A DNA stretch of 64,000 nucleotides from Mycolicibacterium sp. GTDB taxonomy: Bacteria > Actinomycetota > Actinomycetes > Mycobacteriales > Mycobacteriaceae. Below are positions 16,667 through 24,811 of the stretch, one piece after another (within the stretch, counting starts at the first letter, position 1; each line of letters starts with the position of its first letter). The position numbers were made by a program, and so were the translations under genes. The stretch lies in NCBI GenBank assembly GCA_020637165.1, contig JACJWN010000006.1, positions 186,001 to 250,000 of the forward strand. Reading direction: 5' to 3'. The notes under the pieces are model-generated. The model was given only the letters and a program-made list of their open reading frames with translations, searched no databases and was not told where the DNA came from.

Positions 16667-19600
16667 CTAGTCCTTTCCAATGACGTTGCCGCGCCGGTCA
16701 TATAACACGACCGCTTCGGCGATCAGTAGGTCGTTGGCGACCATCGTCGGGCACAACAGCGCGAGCTGCGCCCATACTCCGAGCAAGCCGGAGTTGAAAT
16801 AGCTTTCTTTCATCCGCCCATAGGCCATCAACCGCGCGGCGACAGCCAAGGTCAGCGACTGCAATGACATCAGTGCCCACGGATGTTGTGATTCGTCAAT
16901 GGCGCTGACCGCCTCAGCCCGGGCGGCAATGACCTGGTAAGACCGTGGAAACGAAACATTCTTGATCGGGTTGATCAGGAACGCCGTCTGCTGAGCGAAA
17001 CTCGATGACCATCCGCTGTCCATCCACTCGAAGCGGCGCAGCAGCGTCTCGCACAGCGCGGCGCGAAGGTTGTCCGGATGCAGAAGCGGCAGAGGTACCT
17101 GCTGAAGTTCGCGAAGTTCCGCTTCCAGATGGATGAGAGGTTCCGCCCTCCGCTTCACGGTTGCGGAGTCAATACAGGAGTCGATGAACCCGGGAGTGGC
17201 GCCGGACGCCAATAGCTCAATCAGCGCGTCACCGCCGCGCTCGCGCAAATAGGCGAGCGTCTCAGCTCTTTCCGTGGAAACCTCATCCCGCCGCCGGTAG
17301 AGCGAGGTGAGATCGGCGAGTTCGACCATGCAGCCGAACCAGGGATGGGCGTGCAGCTCGTTGAGGGTCTCGTCGATCGCGAAATTGCGCGTGATCAGTC
17401 TGCTTCTGGTGACCAGCGCCATCTTTGCGCCTACCGCAATTGTGCTGTCGCCCAGGCATTCCAAGGCCCTCCGCGGCTCGGCCTGCAGCAGTTCGGTCAG
17501 TCCAGCGAACCGCTTGGCCTTCCCGTCGGCGGCAAGCCAGGCCAGCGCATCCCAGACTTCGGGCACGAAACCAATGTCGACGGGCGCCGAGCTCTGGCTT
17601 CCCAAGTACCGCGACAGCCGGTTTTGATCGGAGTTTCCCTCTTCACTCCAGCCGAGTTGCTCAATCAGGAACGAGTCAGCAGGAGCCTGCGGAGGAGGCT
17701 CGGTCAAAATCCAGGGGTCGTCGACGAAAAGTTGGCAGCGCAGAGACCCGCGTTCGATCAGATGTTCAGGTAGTTGCGCCGCGCCGTCTTCGACCGGTAT
17801 GACCTCGGGAGGTTTCCACGGTGTCGTGGTGTTCCAAACCCGGACCGCAAGGTCTGAAACTTCGGCGATATCGGCGAACTCCAAACGGTCCCCGATTAAT
17901 TGGACTCCCGAGGCGAGTTGGGGAGACTGAGCCCTGAGGACCGCAACGTTCAGCGGTCCACCGTCGGTATGCAGGGTGGCTTCAAGCCGGCCCCCGGGGT
18001 GGGTGCGCACCGTGTCGGCGAACTGCTGAAGGCGAGACTCGAAAATGTCACCTCGCCGCCGGCGCGGCCGGCTGTCGACCTGGAGAAGCTCACCCCTGCT
18101 GGAGACGTAACGGAACTCTGCGCGCTCAATCCCGGGTGCCCACACCGCGGCGAAGCGGTTCTGAGCGAACTCTCCGGGGTCGCAAATCTCGGGAATCATT
18201 CGCCACGGGGAGGGTGTTCCGACTTGACCGCTTCGCATCTCGACGTGAGGGGGTGTGAGAAGCAATTGCTGTTCGATCTCCCCACCGCCCACCGTGATGG
18301 TGGTGCTGAGATCCCTGTCACCGAAGTCGATGGGGCCCGCGGGCAAGACTGGCTGGGCTGGCGATTCCACTGTTGCAGTGCAGGTACTTAACCGCCCGTC
18401 GTCGGGAACCCGGATTACCGGATGGAATCGCGTTGCCACTCCCTCGGCGATGAAGAAGACCCCTCGGACGTCCAGACCCATCGGCCCTGTGACGAGTATT
18501 TCGAACAGCCCGAGTTGACGTTCAGGCGACTCGGCGAAGGGATCGATGCGAATCTGAACATTGGATGCAACCACCGAGTGATTGAAGAGCCAGTCCTGGG
18601 CGCCGGAATGACGAACTCGGACAGTCCATTTCGGCGCCGGATCAGCGGTCGTCGCCGGCAGTGTCACTACTGGGCTGTCCGCATAGACCATGCGGCCTTC
18701 GATGGTCGTCAACCCGGGAATTGGTGAACCCGGGTGCAGGTGGGGCCGCTCGGCCCGGTAGACCCGGCGGGGTGCGCCGATAAGTTCGCCGCTCTTGGAC
18801 AGCTGGAGTCCGTGGACGTTGTCGAGCTCAATGAAGGCGCTGCGCCAACCGTGCCACCCTGCCGGGCATCCCTCATCATTCAGGGTGACCGGCTTCAGCG
18901 TCGTCGGGTCGACAAGTTCGTGGCCCTCGGGGAACACCGCCCACGCGGTCTCCTTCATCCCGTCGCGGCGCGGCACCAGCTGGCCAGTGCCGCTGAAGAT
19001 CAGCAAGGGGTCGGCAGGCGAGATCAGTGGCAGAGCAAGCCCTTCCGCGCCCCGGGCGACGATCACCTCGTGGACCGGCTCCGGCACTGTGACGGTTGCC
19101 GTTGCAGTCCGGTCATCGGCGCCCCACTGGCGAATCGCGTGCACTTCTCGGACATCGCCGTCGAACGAGACGCGCCAGGGTACTTCCGCGTCATCAGCAG
19201 GACTCGGCAGAACCAGGATGATCTCGTCGTCAGCCGACGAATAGGTGATGGAGGGTCGGCTCGTACCGGCGGTGGTGAGGCGACGGCGGTCCAGAGTGAG
19301 CGGTGCTTCTCTGAGTTGGCGAACGATCTCATCGACCATCACCGTCGGAAGGCCCGTCGTTGAGGCGTCGAGAGTTTCCTGCAGCAGCGACGGATCGGCC
19401 GTTGCAGCCTCCATGAACTCGATGATGCGATCGAGGATGTCCAGTGCGAATTCGGCGCCGTAGGTGAAGAAGTCGAGTACCGGCTTGTCCAGTGCCGTGC
19501 TTCGATGTTCCTTGCCGGGCTCCAGGACCCATTCCATCAGGGCCACCCCGTTCGCGGGGCGCCCCTGAACGATGTGGTGATGAGCCAGTTGGAGAAGATC

Positions 19601-20041
19601 CCGCAGGCAGTGGATGGGAATGCCCGAGTGCAGCGTGAACATTGTCACGTATTTGCGGGCGTCGCCCTTCTCGACGTCGGGGAATCGAGCCAGGGCGAAC
19701 TTGTCGAGCAGGCCGACGACGCTTCCCCGGATCGCCTGCTCGAAATCCTGGTCGCGGCTGAGGCCCAGTTCCTGCCAGAAGCTGTCCCAGTACGCCCCAT
19801 GGTCGTACGCCAGTGATGCATGCCCGACGAGGATCGCCAGTGAGAGACCTGGATACTTCTTGATGATTTCTTGCGGCGATAGACCGCGTTTGCGGAGCTC
19901 ACTTGCCGCAGCACCGAACTTGCGCTGAGCCTCGCGGATCTCTTCTTCGGTGAAGTCCGTCTCGATGGCCAGATTGACGGACTTCAGGCGTTGCCGCCAT
20001 TCGTAGTCGGCGTCGAACATCCAATCTGACAGCGACATCAC
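16667..20041 (-). CDS. Large protein of unknown fold, DruH-like partner of DUF1998 helicase (1124 aa)
   Basis: No catalytic motif is recognised. It begins with charged helices ('DADYEWRQRLKSVNLAIETD', then 'EEEIREAQRKFGAAASELRK'), has a beta-rich middle with repeated 'V.V' strands, and a helical C-terminal half. Type III Druantia is defined as DruH followed by DruE, where DruH is a large protein without known domains. The order, strand, size and direct coupling to the DUF1998 helicase fit that layout. The DruH call is by context, not by a visible motif. The roughly 250 bp upstream to 20290 should hold its promoter and contain no gene. Confidence 0.65.
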   Translation of the reverse strand: MMSLSDWMFDADYEWRQRLKSVNLAIETDFTEEEIREAQRKFGAAASELRKRGLSPQEIIKKYPGLSLAILVGHASLAYDHGAYWDSFWQELGLSRDQDFEQAIRGSVVGLLDKFALARFPDVEKGDARKYVTMFTLHSGIPIHCLRDLLQLAHHHIVQGRPANGVALMEWVLEPGKEHRSTALDKPVLDFFTYGAEFALDILDRIIEFMEAATADPSLLQETLDASTTGLPTVMVDEIVRQLREAPLTLDRRRLTTAGTSRPSITYSSADDEIILVLPSPADDAEVPWRVSFDGDVREVHAIRQWGADDRTATATVTVPEPVHEVIVARGAEGLALPLISPADPLLIFSGTGQLVPRRDGMKETAWAVFPEGHELVDPTTLKPVTLNDEGCPAGWHGWRSAFIELDNVHGLQLSKSGELIGAPRRVYRAERPHLHPGSPIPGLTTIEGRMVYADSPVVTLPATTADPAPKWTVRVRHSGAQDWLFNHSVVASNVQIRIDPFAESPERQLGLFEILVTGPMGLDVRGVFFIAEGVATRFHPVIRVPDDGRLSTCTATVESPAQPVLPAGPIDFGDRDLSTTITVGGGEIEQQLLLTPPHVEMRSGQVGTPSPWRMIPEICDPGEFAQNRFAAVWAPGIERAEFRYVSSRGELLQVDSRPRRRRGDIFESRLQQFADTVRTHPGGRLEATLHTDGGPLNVAVLRAQSPQLASGVQLIGDRLEFADIAEVSDLAVRVWNTTTPWKPPEVIPVEDGAAQLPEHLIERGSLRCQLFVDDPWILTEPPPQAPADSFLIEQLGWSEEGNSDQNRLSRYLGSQSSAPVDIGFVPEVWDALAWLAADGKAKRFAGLTELLQAEPRRALECLGDSTIAVGAKMALVTRSRLITRNFAIDETLNELHAHPWFGCMVELADLTSLYRRRDEVSTERAETLAYLRERGGDALIELLASGATPGFIDSCIDSATVKRRAEPLIHLEAELRELQQVPLPLLHPDNLRAALCETLLRRFEWMDSGWSSSFAQQTAFLINPIKNVSFPRSYQVIAARAEAVSAIDESQHPWALMSLQSLTLAVAARLMAYGRMKESYFNSGLLGVWAQLALLCPTMVANDLLIAEAVVLYDRRGNVIGKD

Positions 20042-20290
20042 GACGGCTCCCCACCCCCTGGTCTTCGTTCACAGCCAACTCTAGGGAACATGTCCGACGG
20101 ATTTGCCTAAGCCGAACCCGGTGGTGTCGTTGACCCGGCTCTTGAGGCCATCTGGCCAGGTCCTCGCGACTTGTCGGTGGCCACGGTTAGGTTCTGGGAG
20201 CAATTTTAGGAACAGCACGCGTTGCTGCCAGGGGTACAAGGGGGATCAGATGCCGACACATCACGCTATCGACTACGGGAGGGGAGCTCT

Positions 20291-20707
20291 GTGAGCGGGC
20301 ACGAGGACGGCGTGGCCGAGCGGGCCGGTTCGTCTCCCTTCCCGGTTGATTCCTGGGAGACCCCGCCCACTGCGGCGCCCAGGCCGATCCCGCCCCCACC
20401 GACCGTGCCGGCGGGCTGGTATCCCGATCCGGACAACACCACCGGATTCCGATACGGCGGCGCGCCCAGCATGCGCTACTTCGACGGCGTGCAATGGACC
20501 GAGCAACGCGCTCCGATGCCGCGGTCTCATCAGAACCGCCAACAACAGCCGATTGTCATCGCCCAGAACATCGCGTCGGCCGCACCGCCGGTGGTGGTGT
20601 ACAACAGCGGCACCAACCATGGACTGCATCTAGTGCTGTCGATTTTGACGTGCGGTATGTGGCTGCCGGTGTGGCTCATCATCGTGATCGTCAACGGTGG
20701 TCGATGA
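20291..20707 (+). CDS. DUF2510 membrane protein (138 aa)
   Basis: It has a DUF2510 motif, 'AGWYPDPDNTTGFRYGG...MRYFDGVQWTEQ', after a proline-rich stretch. A single C-terminal membrane segment follows ('LVLSILTCGMWLPVWLIIVIV'-like), so the proline-rich part is probably cytosolic and membrane-tethered. The start at GTG 20291 is preferred because of GGGAGGGGAG just upstream; the frame is open further upstream from ATG 20222. Such proteins are common near actinobacterial integrases. Function is not known. Confidence 0.65.
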   Translation: MSGHEDGVAERAGSSPFPVDSWETPPTAAPRPIPPPPTVPAGWYPDPDNTTGFRYGGAPSMRYFDGVQWTEQRAPMPRSHQNRQQQPIVIAQNIASAAPPVVVYNSGTNHGLHLVLSILTCGMWLPVWLIIVIVNGGR

Positions 20708-20893
20708 CGGCGCGCCGAATTCTTCGGCGCCGCGATGGAACGGTTGGGAAGCGTCAGGACCCTTCCAGGTGTACTCCCGAGATTCTTGGCAGATGAAGCG
20801 CTGCGGTGGTTGTTATAACTCCTGGCTGCCAGTGAAAGTTGATGTGCAAGGCCGAGTTACGGCCGGTAGACACAACATTTTTGAGGAGCCACA

Positions 20894-21073
20894 GTGATCG
20901 ACATACAGACCATGGAACGAATCTCCATCACCGTTGTCGAAGCAGCGGCGATGACAGGGCTCAAGCAGCCGGCCATCTACAGGCTTGTTAAGAGCGGCGA
21001 AATCGAGTCGCGGCGGTTGGGCGGCCGAATCCTGATACCGCTCGCGCCGCTGAAGAAACAGTTCGGCTTGTGA
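20894..21073 (+). CDS. xis: Excisionase-like MerR-type HTH protein (59 aa)
   Basis: This is a short ORF starting GTG, with GAGGAG upstream. It contains 'ITVVEAAAMTGLKQPAIYRLVKSGEI', then 'RRLGGRILIPLAPLKKQ', the winged MerR-like fold of mycobacteriophage and island excisionases. The stop overlaps the integrase start as GTGA (21070-21073), so the two are translationally coupled. It should bend DNA at the attachment site and direct the integrase towards excision. Confidence 0.75.
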   Translation: MIDIQTMERISITVVEAAAMTGLKQPAIYRLVKSGEIESRRLGGRILIPLAPLKKQFGL

Positions 21074-22413
21074 ACGGCTCGGTCAAGAAACGCGGCAAGA
21101 CTTGGTATTACAAGTTCCGCAACCCGCAGATCAATCCCGCAACGGGCAAGCACTCGTGGATCACCAAGGGCGGCTTCCGGACTAGAGCGGAAGCCTCCGA
21201 CGCCCAGAGGGCGGCAATCGAGGAGGCTCAGCAGGGCAAGTTCGTCGACCCGTCCGACCGGACGGTCGCCGAGTTCATCGCCGAATGGCTGGAGTTCAAG
21301 AAGCTGACCACCAGCCCGACGACTGTCCAGGGCTACACCGACGAGATGAACCTGTACGTACTCCCCCGCGTCGGCGGCCTGAAGTTGCAGAAGCTCGACG
21401 AGTCGCGCATCTTGCAGCTCTATGTCGAGCTACGCAAGGAGGGCCGGATCAAGCCCGATAACAACCGCCCGATGTACGAGTTCTGGGCGGCAGGAGTGGC
21501 CAACGGCGCACCGCCCACCCCCCGTGAGATTTCCGAGGCTTGCGGCACAACGATCCATGCTGCTCGTGCGGCCGTACGCAGGTACAAGCGGGGAAACGCC
21601 CCTAAGGCTAAGCCGCCCGGCCTGGAGCCCAAGACACTTCGCAACATCCACGCCGCACTTCGCGCCGCCCTCGCCGACGCCGTCGCGCTGAAGTACATCA
21701 AGTACAACCCCGCGGCGGCTATCAAAGCGCCGCGGCTGGAACGCAATCAGCGGCCGGTGTGGACGCCGGCACAGACCCGAGCTTTCCTCCGCGTCCTTCC
21801 CTCCGCCCGGCTGGAGGCGCTGTTCATGCTCGATTTGACCACCGGCATCCGGCGCGGGCAGCTATGCGGGCTGCGCTGGCCGAACGTCAACTTGGACAGG
21901 GGGACGATCACTCTCAGCAACAGCCGTATCGTCCTGCACGGCCGCACTAGCGAGAAGCCTGGGGGCAAGACCGCCAATGCCGACAAGACCATCGCCATCG
22001 ACAGCCGCACGGTAGCGGCCCTTCGGCGCTGGCGCACCGAGCAGGATGAGATCCGGCTGCTACGCGGGCCCGACTACGAAGGTGAGGATCTGATTTTCAC
22101 CAACGAGTTTGGCCGGCCGCTGCACCCGCAGAATCTGGTCGACCTAATCGAGAAGTACGCCGCCGAGGCAGGCGTCCCTCGGATCACCTTCCACGATCTG
22201 CGGCACACCTACGCCACCGCAGCCCTGGAGGGCGGAGTCCCCATGAAGGTCGTCAGCGAACGGATCGGTCATTCCAATGTCAGCTTCACCATGCAGACCT
22301 ACGCCCACGTGCGATCCGACGCCGACCACCAGGCCGCCCAGCAAGCCGCGGACTTCCTCCTCGGCGACACCGGCGAGGAGACCGGCGATGTCCCGCCGAC
22401 CGATCTGCCGTGA
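21070..22413 (+). CDS. int: Tyrosine integrase of the tRNA-Met island (447 aa)
   Basis: The N-terminal arm-binding domain ('GSVKKRGKTWYYKFRNP') is followed by a core-binding domain and a catalytic domain with R261/R262 ('TGIRRGQLCGLRW'), H375 and R378 ('FHDLRHTYAT'), H401 ('IGHSNVS') and nucleophile Y411 ('MQTYAH'). The usual Glu after the first Arg is Gln. Residues about 126-185 hold an extra segment resembling a helix-turn-helix ('PTPREISEACGTTIHAARAA'), absent from most relatives I know. The start is GTG, overlapping the excisionase. It ends 87 bp from tRNA-Met, its probable target. Confidence 0.9.
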   Translation: MNGSVKKRGKTWYYKFRNPQINPATGKHSWITKGGFRTRAEASDAQRAAIEEAQQGKFVDPSDRTVAEFIAEWLEFKKLTTSPTTVQGYTDEMNLYVLPRVGGLKLQKLDESRILQLYVELRKEGRIKPDNNRPMYEFWAAGVANGAPPTPREISEACGTTIHAARAAVRRYKRGNAPKAKPPGLEPKTLRNIHAALRAALADAVALKYIKYNPAAAIKAPRLERNQRPVWTPAQTRAFLRVLPSARLEALFMLDLTTGIRRGQLCGLRWPNVNLDRGTITLSNSRIVLHGRTSEKPGGKTANADKTIAIDSRTVAALRRWRTEQDEIRLLRGPDYEGEDLIFTNEFGRPLHPQNLVDLIEKYAAEAGVPRITFHDLRHTYATAALEGGVPMKVVSERIGHSNVSFTMQTYAHVRSDADHQAAQQAADFLLGDTGEETGDVPPTDLP

Positions 22414-22460
22414 CCACGCCCCGACAAAGCTTGTGACCAAAAGTGTGACCATTTGGCACG

Positions 22461-22496
22461 AAAACGGCCCCCGGAGTGATCTCCGAGGGCCGTTTT
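22461..22496. terminator. Bidirectional intrinsic terminator between int and tRNA-Met
   Basis: A long hairpin: AAAACGGCCC(C)CGGAG, loop TGAT, CTCCGAGGGCCGTTTT, with A and T runs on both sides. It can end the integrase transcript and the tRNA-Met transcript coming from the other strand. Confidence 0.75.
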
Positions 22497-22499
22497 ACC

Positions 22500-22576
22500 T
22501 GGTAGCGGGGACAGGATTTGAACCTGCGACCTCTGGGTTATGAGCCCAGCGAGCTACCGAGCTGCTCCACCCCGCG
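22500..22576 (-). tRNA. tRNA-Met (CAT), 77 nt including encoded CCA
   Basis: The minus-strand sequence begins CGCGGGGTGGAGCAGC and ends CCCCGCTACCA. The acceptor stem pairs CGCGGGG with CCCCGCT, apart from the first pair (C1 unpaired, as in initiator tRNA). The anticodon loop is CTCATAA with anticodon CAT, the T-arm is GGTTCAAATCC, and the anticodon stem starts with a run of three G:C pairs (GGG/CCC). An initiator identity is therefore likely. The 3' half is the probable attB of the island. Confidence 0.9.
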
Positions 22577-22647
22577 TCGAGTGCTCTGCAAGGTTACCCA
22601 CTGCGGACCGACTCGGCCAAATCGGCAGCTAGAGACTGTGAAAGGCC

Positions 22648-24327
22648 TCACCGCATGATGATGTTGGCCGGCAGACCGGCCACCACCGCGGCGATGTTGT
22701 GAGTGGCGACCCGCACCGAGGACGCGCCATCAGAAGGCGCCGCCTCCGAGGACCCGCCACCAGCCCGCGGATACTCGCTGTGCCCCCGCGCACCCTCCAA
22801 ACCCCACATCCCCTGGGTCTCCATCTGCACGAACGCCGCGTTCTCAGCCGGATTGGGCCCGAACTCCCCCGCCCCGCTCAGCTCAGCCACCCCCAGCAGT
22901 GCGTCATCGACGGGCCCGGGGATCACCGGCGCCAATGCCCTCAGGATCGGCGGGCCGTCGAACACCCACCGGATCGGGTCGTCGGGCGTGGCCATCACGT
23001 ACACATGCCCGCGTTCCAACCCCAGGTCCGCGGGCGCCGAAGCCTCGATGCCGGGTGATCCGTAGAAAACCGCATCACTGACACCGTGCTCCCCCGGCTG
23101 CTGCAGCGCCAGGCCGGTGGTCAGAGAGCCGTAGGAGTGCCCGATCGCAGTCATGTGCGCCGGGCCGACGTCGCGGGCGGCCTGAAGCCCCGCGTAGAAG
23201 CGGGACAGATCCTGCGCCGCTCCCCCGGCGACGCGGTCGTGGCCCACCCCGACAGCGCCCTCGGCCATGGCCATCAGGCCCTCGCCGGGCCGGATCTGCG
23301 GGGCGTCGTAGCCGATCCAGCCGATGCTGGCCACGGTCTCGCGGTGGCGCCCTGGGGTACGGGCGAGCTGCCCGGTGGCCAGCCCGCGCAGGGCGATCGC
23401 CTCGCCCATCATGGCCTCCACGCTGCCGGCGACGGTGGTGTTGAGGCCCGGGATGGTCACCGAGATGTGAGTGGCGGTGTCGGGGTCGCCGGCGGCGAAG
23501 GCGGCGTGCAGCCGCTCACCGGCGGTGTCGAGCAGCAGCAGCCGGACGCCTGGATGGTCGGCCAGCGCCCGATCCAGCGCCTGGAGGTCCACTAGATCCG
23601 GTGAGCCGGTCGCCGCGGCGCGCTGCAACTCCTCGGCGAGGTGGCGGCGGTTGTAGTGGTCCTTGCCGGGCGCGAAGGGCCCGCCGGCGGGCATACCGGG
23701 ATGGTTGCCGATGCCCGGGTCGCGTTGGTAGAGGAGGTCACGCTCGGCGGTGGACAGCCGCTCCCACAGGTCGTGGAACGCCCGTGGATCCTCGGGCAGC
23801 GCGGCGGGCAGCGTGGGCAATGCCGACGGCACCGCGGGAGCCGCCGACCCATCGGAGAGCAGCCCGCCTGCCAACTCAGCGTCTACCGAATCGGCCTGTT
23901 CCACAAGCGAATCCAGCCGGGCTTGCAGTGCGGGCATCGAAGAACGCCGCACCGGGACGCCAGCCCCAGCGGCAAGGGCGGGAACCACGCGGTTGGCCGC
24001 CGCGTCGACCTCCCACCCGTACAGCGCAGCGTCCACCTTCAGCCGCCGCAGATCTGAGGTGATCGCTTCGACACCGTCGGCGGCCCGTCGAGCGGACTGG
24101 GCGACACCCTCCGCGTCCCGACGACTCCCCTCAAGCTCATGCCGCAGTGCCTCCAGAGCCTCCCTCGACGCCGTTGCCGCCCGACCCTCCCACGAGCCGG
24201 ACCCCGGCAAGCCCGCCAGCCCCTCGACGGCCGAGGACATCGCCTGCGCCCGGGACTCCGCGGCCGCAGCGACCTCGCGCAAAGCCTCGGAATCCCAGCG
24301 CTCAATGTCAGCGACGGTGAGGCTCAC
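22648..24327 (-). CDS. DUF1023 alpha/beta hydrolase with WXG100-like N-terminus (559 aa)
   Basis: The N-terminal 120 residues are helical and WXG100/EspA-like ('MSLTVADIERWDSEAL', then 'GSWEGRAATASREAL'). The C-terminal DUF1023 hydrolase has nucleophile motif 'IGHSYGSLTTG', preceded by 'SIGWIGYDAPQ', and a late 'GHSEYP' that could give the catalytic His. The start is GTG and overlaps the stop of the WXG100-like gene (GTGA), so they form a two-gene operon. Proteins of this design may be substrates of, or linked to, type VII secretion. It faces tRNA-Met and lies outside the island. Confidence 0.8.
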   Translation of the reverse strand: MSLTVADIERWDSEALREVAAAAESRAQAMSSAVEGLAGLPGSGSWEGRAATASREALEALRHELEGSRRDAEGVAQSARRAADGVEAITSDLRRLKVDAALYGWEVDAAANRVVPALAAGAGVPVRRSSMPALQARLDSLVEQADSVDAELAGGLLSDGSAAPAVPSALPTLPAALPEDPRAFHDLWERLSTAERDLLYQRDPGIGNHPGMPAGGPFAPGKDHYNRRHLAEELQRAAATGSPDLVDLQALDRALADHPGVRLLLLDTAGERLHAAFAAGDPDTATHISVTIPGLNTTVAGSVEAMMGEAIALRGLATGQLARTPGRHRETVASIGWIGYDAPQIRPGEGLMAMAEGAVGVGHDRVAGGAAQDLSRFYAGLQAARDVGPAHMTAIGHSYGSLTTGLALQQPGEHGVSDAVFYGSPGIEASAPADLGLERGHVYVMATPDDPIRWVFDGPPILRALAPVIPGPVDDALLGVAELSGAGEFGPNPAENAAFVQMETQGMWGLEGARGHSEYPRAGGGSSEAAPSDGASSVRVATHNIAAVVAGLPANIIMR

Positions 24328-24722
24328 GGCGGGTCGAACGCCCCGGCGCGGGAGTGCTCGGTCTCAGCGAACGCCCGCACGCACTCACCCACCGCAGCAG
24401 ACAACTCGCGCAGACGGGCCAGCAGCGCGGCACCGTCGTCAGCCCACCGCTGCGCCACAACGCTCAGCGCCGATGCCGAAAGCCCCTGCCAGCCAGGAGA
24501 AGCCGCCGAGCAGCGCCCGTCGGCATCCGCGAAAGCACCGGCGAGGTCTTCGCCAACACCGGTGACGGCCAGCGCCGCAGCCGCGAGATCATCGACGGAC
24601 ACCTCGAGCGATGGCCCAGACGGATACGCCGGAGCCCCTGGAACCGAGCCGGCCCACGGATACGGCCCAGCCCACCCATACGACACCGCCCACGGATACG
24701 GCCCAGCCCACCCATACGACAC
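24324..24722 (-). CDS. WXG100-like small helical protein (132 aa)
   Basis: The core resembles WXG100 proteins: 'SVDDLAAAALAVTGVGEDLAGAF', then 'SPGWQGLSASALSVVAQRW', a W-x-G between helices. It is paired with the DUF1023 hydrolase. The annotated N-terminus (GTG 24722) carries two copies of a Tyr/Pro/Trp-rich repeat encoded by the 36-bp tandem repeat. Typical members lack this, and a GTG at 24602 would give a more usual protein of 93 aa. The start is therefore uncertain. Confidence 0.6.
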   Translation of the reverse strand: MSYGWAGPYPWAVSYGWAGPYPWAGSVPGAPAYPSGPSLEVSVDDLAAAALAVTGVGEDLAGAFADADGRCSAASPGWQGLSASALSVVAQRWADDGAALLARLRELSAAVGECVRAFAETEHSRAGAFDPP

Positions 24723-24724
24723 CG
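24653..24724 (+). repeat. Two perfect tandem copies of a 36-bp unit
   Basis: Units at 24653-24688 and 24689-24724 are identical and begin CCCACGGATACGGCCCAGCC. A partial third copy (CCCATGGATA) follows. The repeat is a multiple of three, so copy-number changes would keep the frame of the WXG100-like gene on the minus strand. Confidence 0.85.
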
Positions 24725-24811
24725 CCCATGGATAACAGCGGGCCGAAACCCCCGCCAGTCACCCCGGGAAGGGCCACCGTCACCCCGGGATGACCAACGC
24801 CTCCATGTGAC

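Larger units (their letters stand above)
1..22499. mobile_element. Right-hand part of a tRNA-Met-associated genomic island
   Basis: The excisionase and tyrosine integrase at 20894-22413 lie directly beside the 3' end of a tRNA-Met gene, the usual place for an integrated island. Everything to the left as far as the window edge is defence-like or mobile cargo with no relation to the conserved backbone that begins at about 22.6 kb. The left attachment site was not seen, so the island should extend beyond position 1. Island extent is inferred; the integrase-tRNA arrangement is seen directly. Confidence 0.6.

Noticed and set aside
12011-20041. DISARM system
   Set aside because: No DrmB, methyltransferase or phospholipase-D gene lies beside the DUF1998 helicase, so the two-gene Druantia-like layout fits better.
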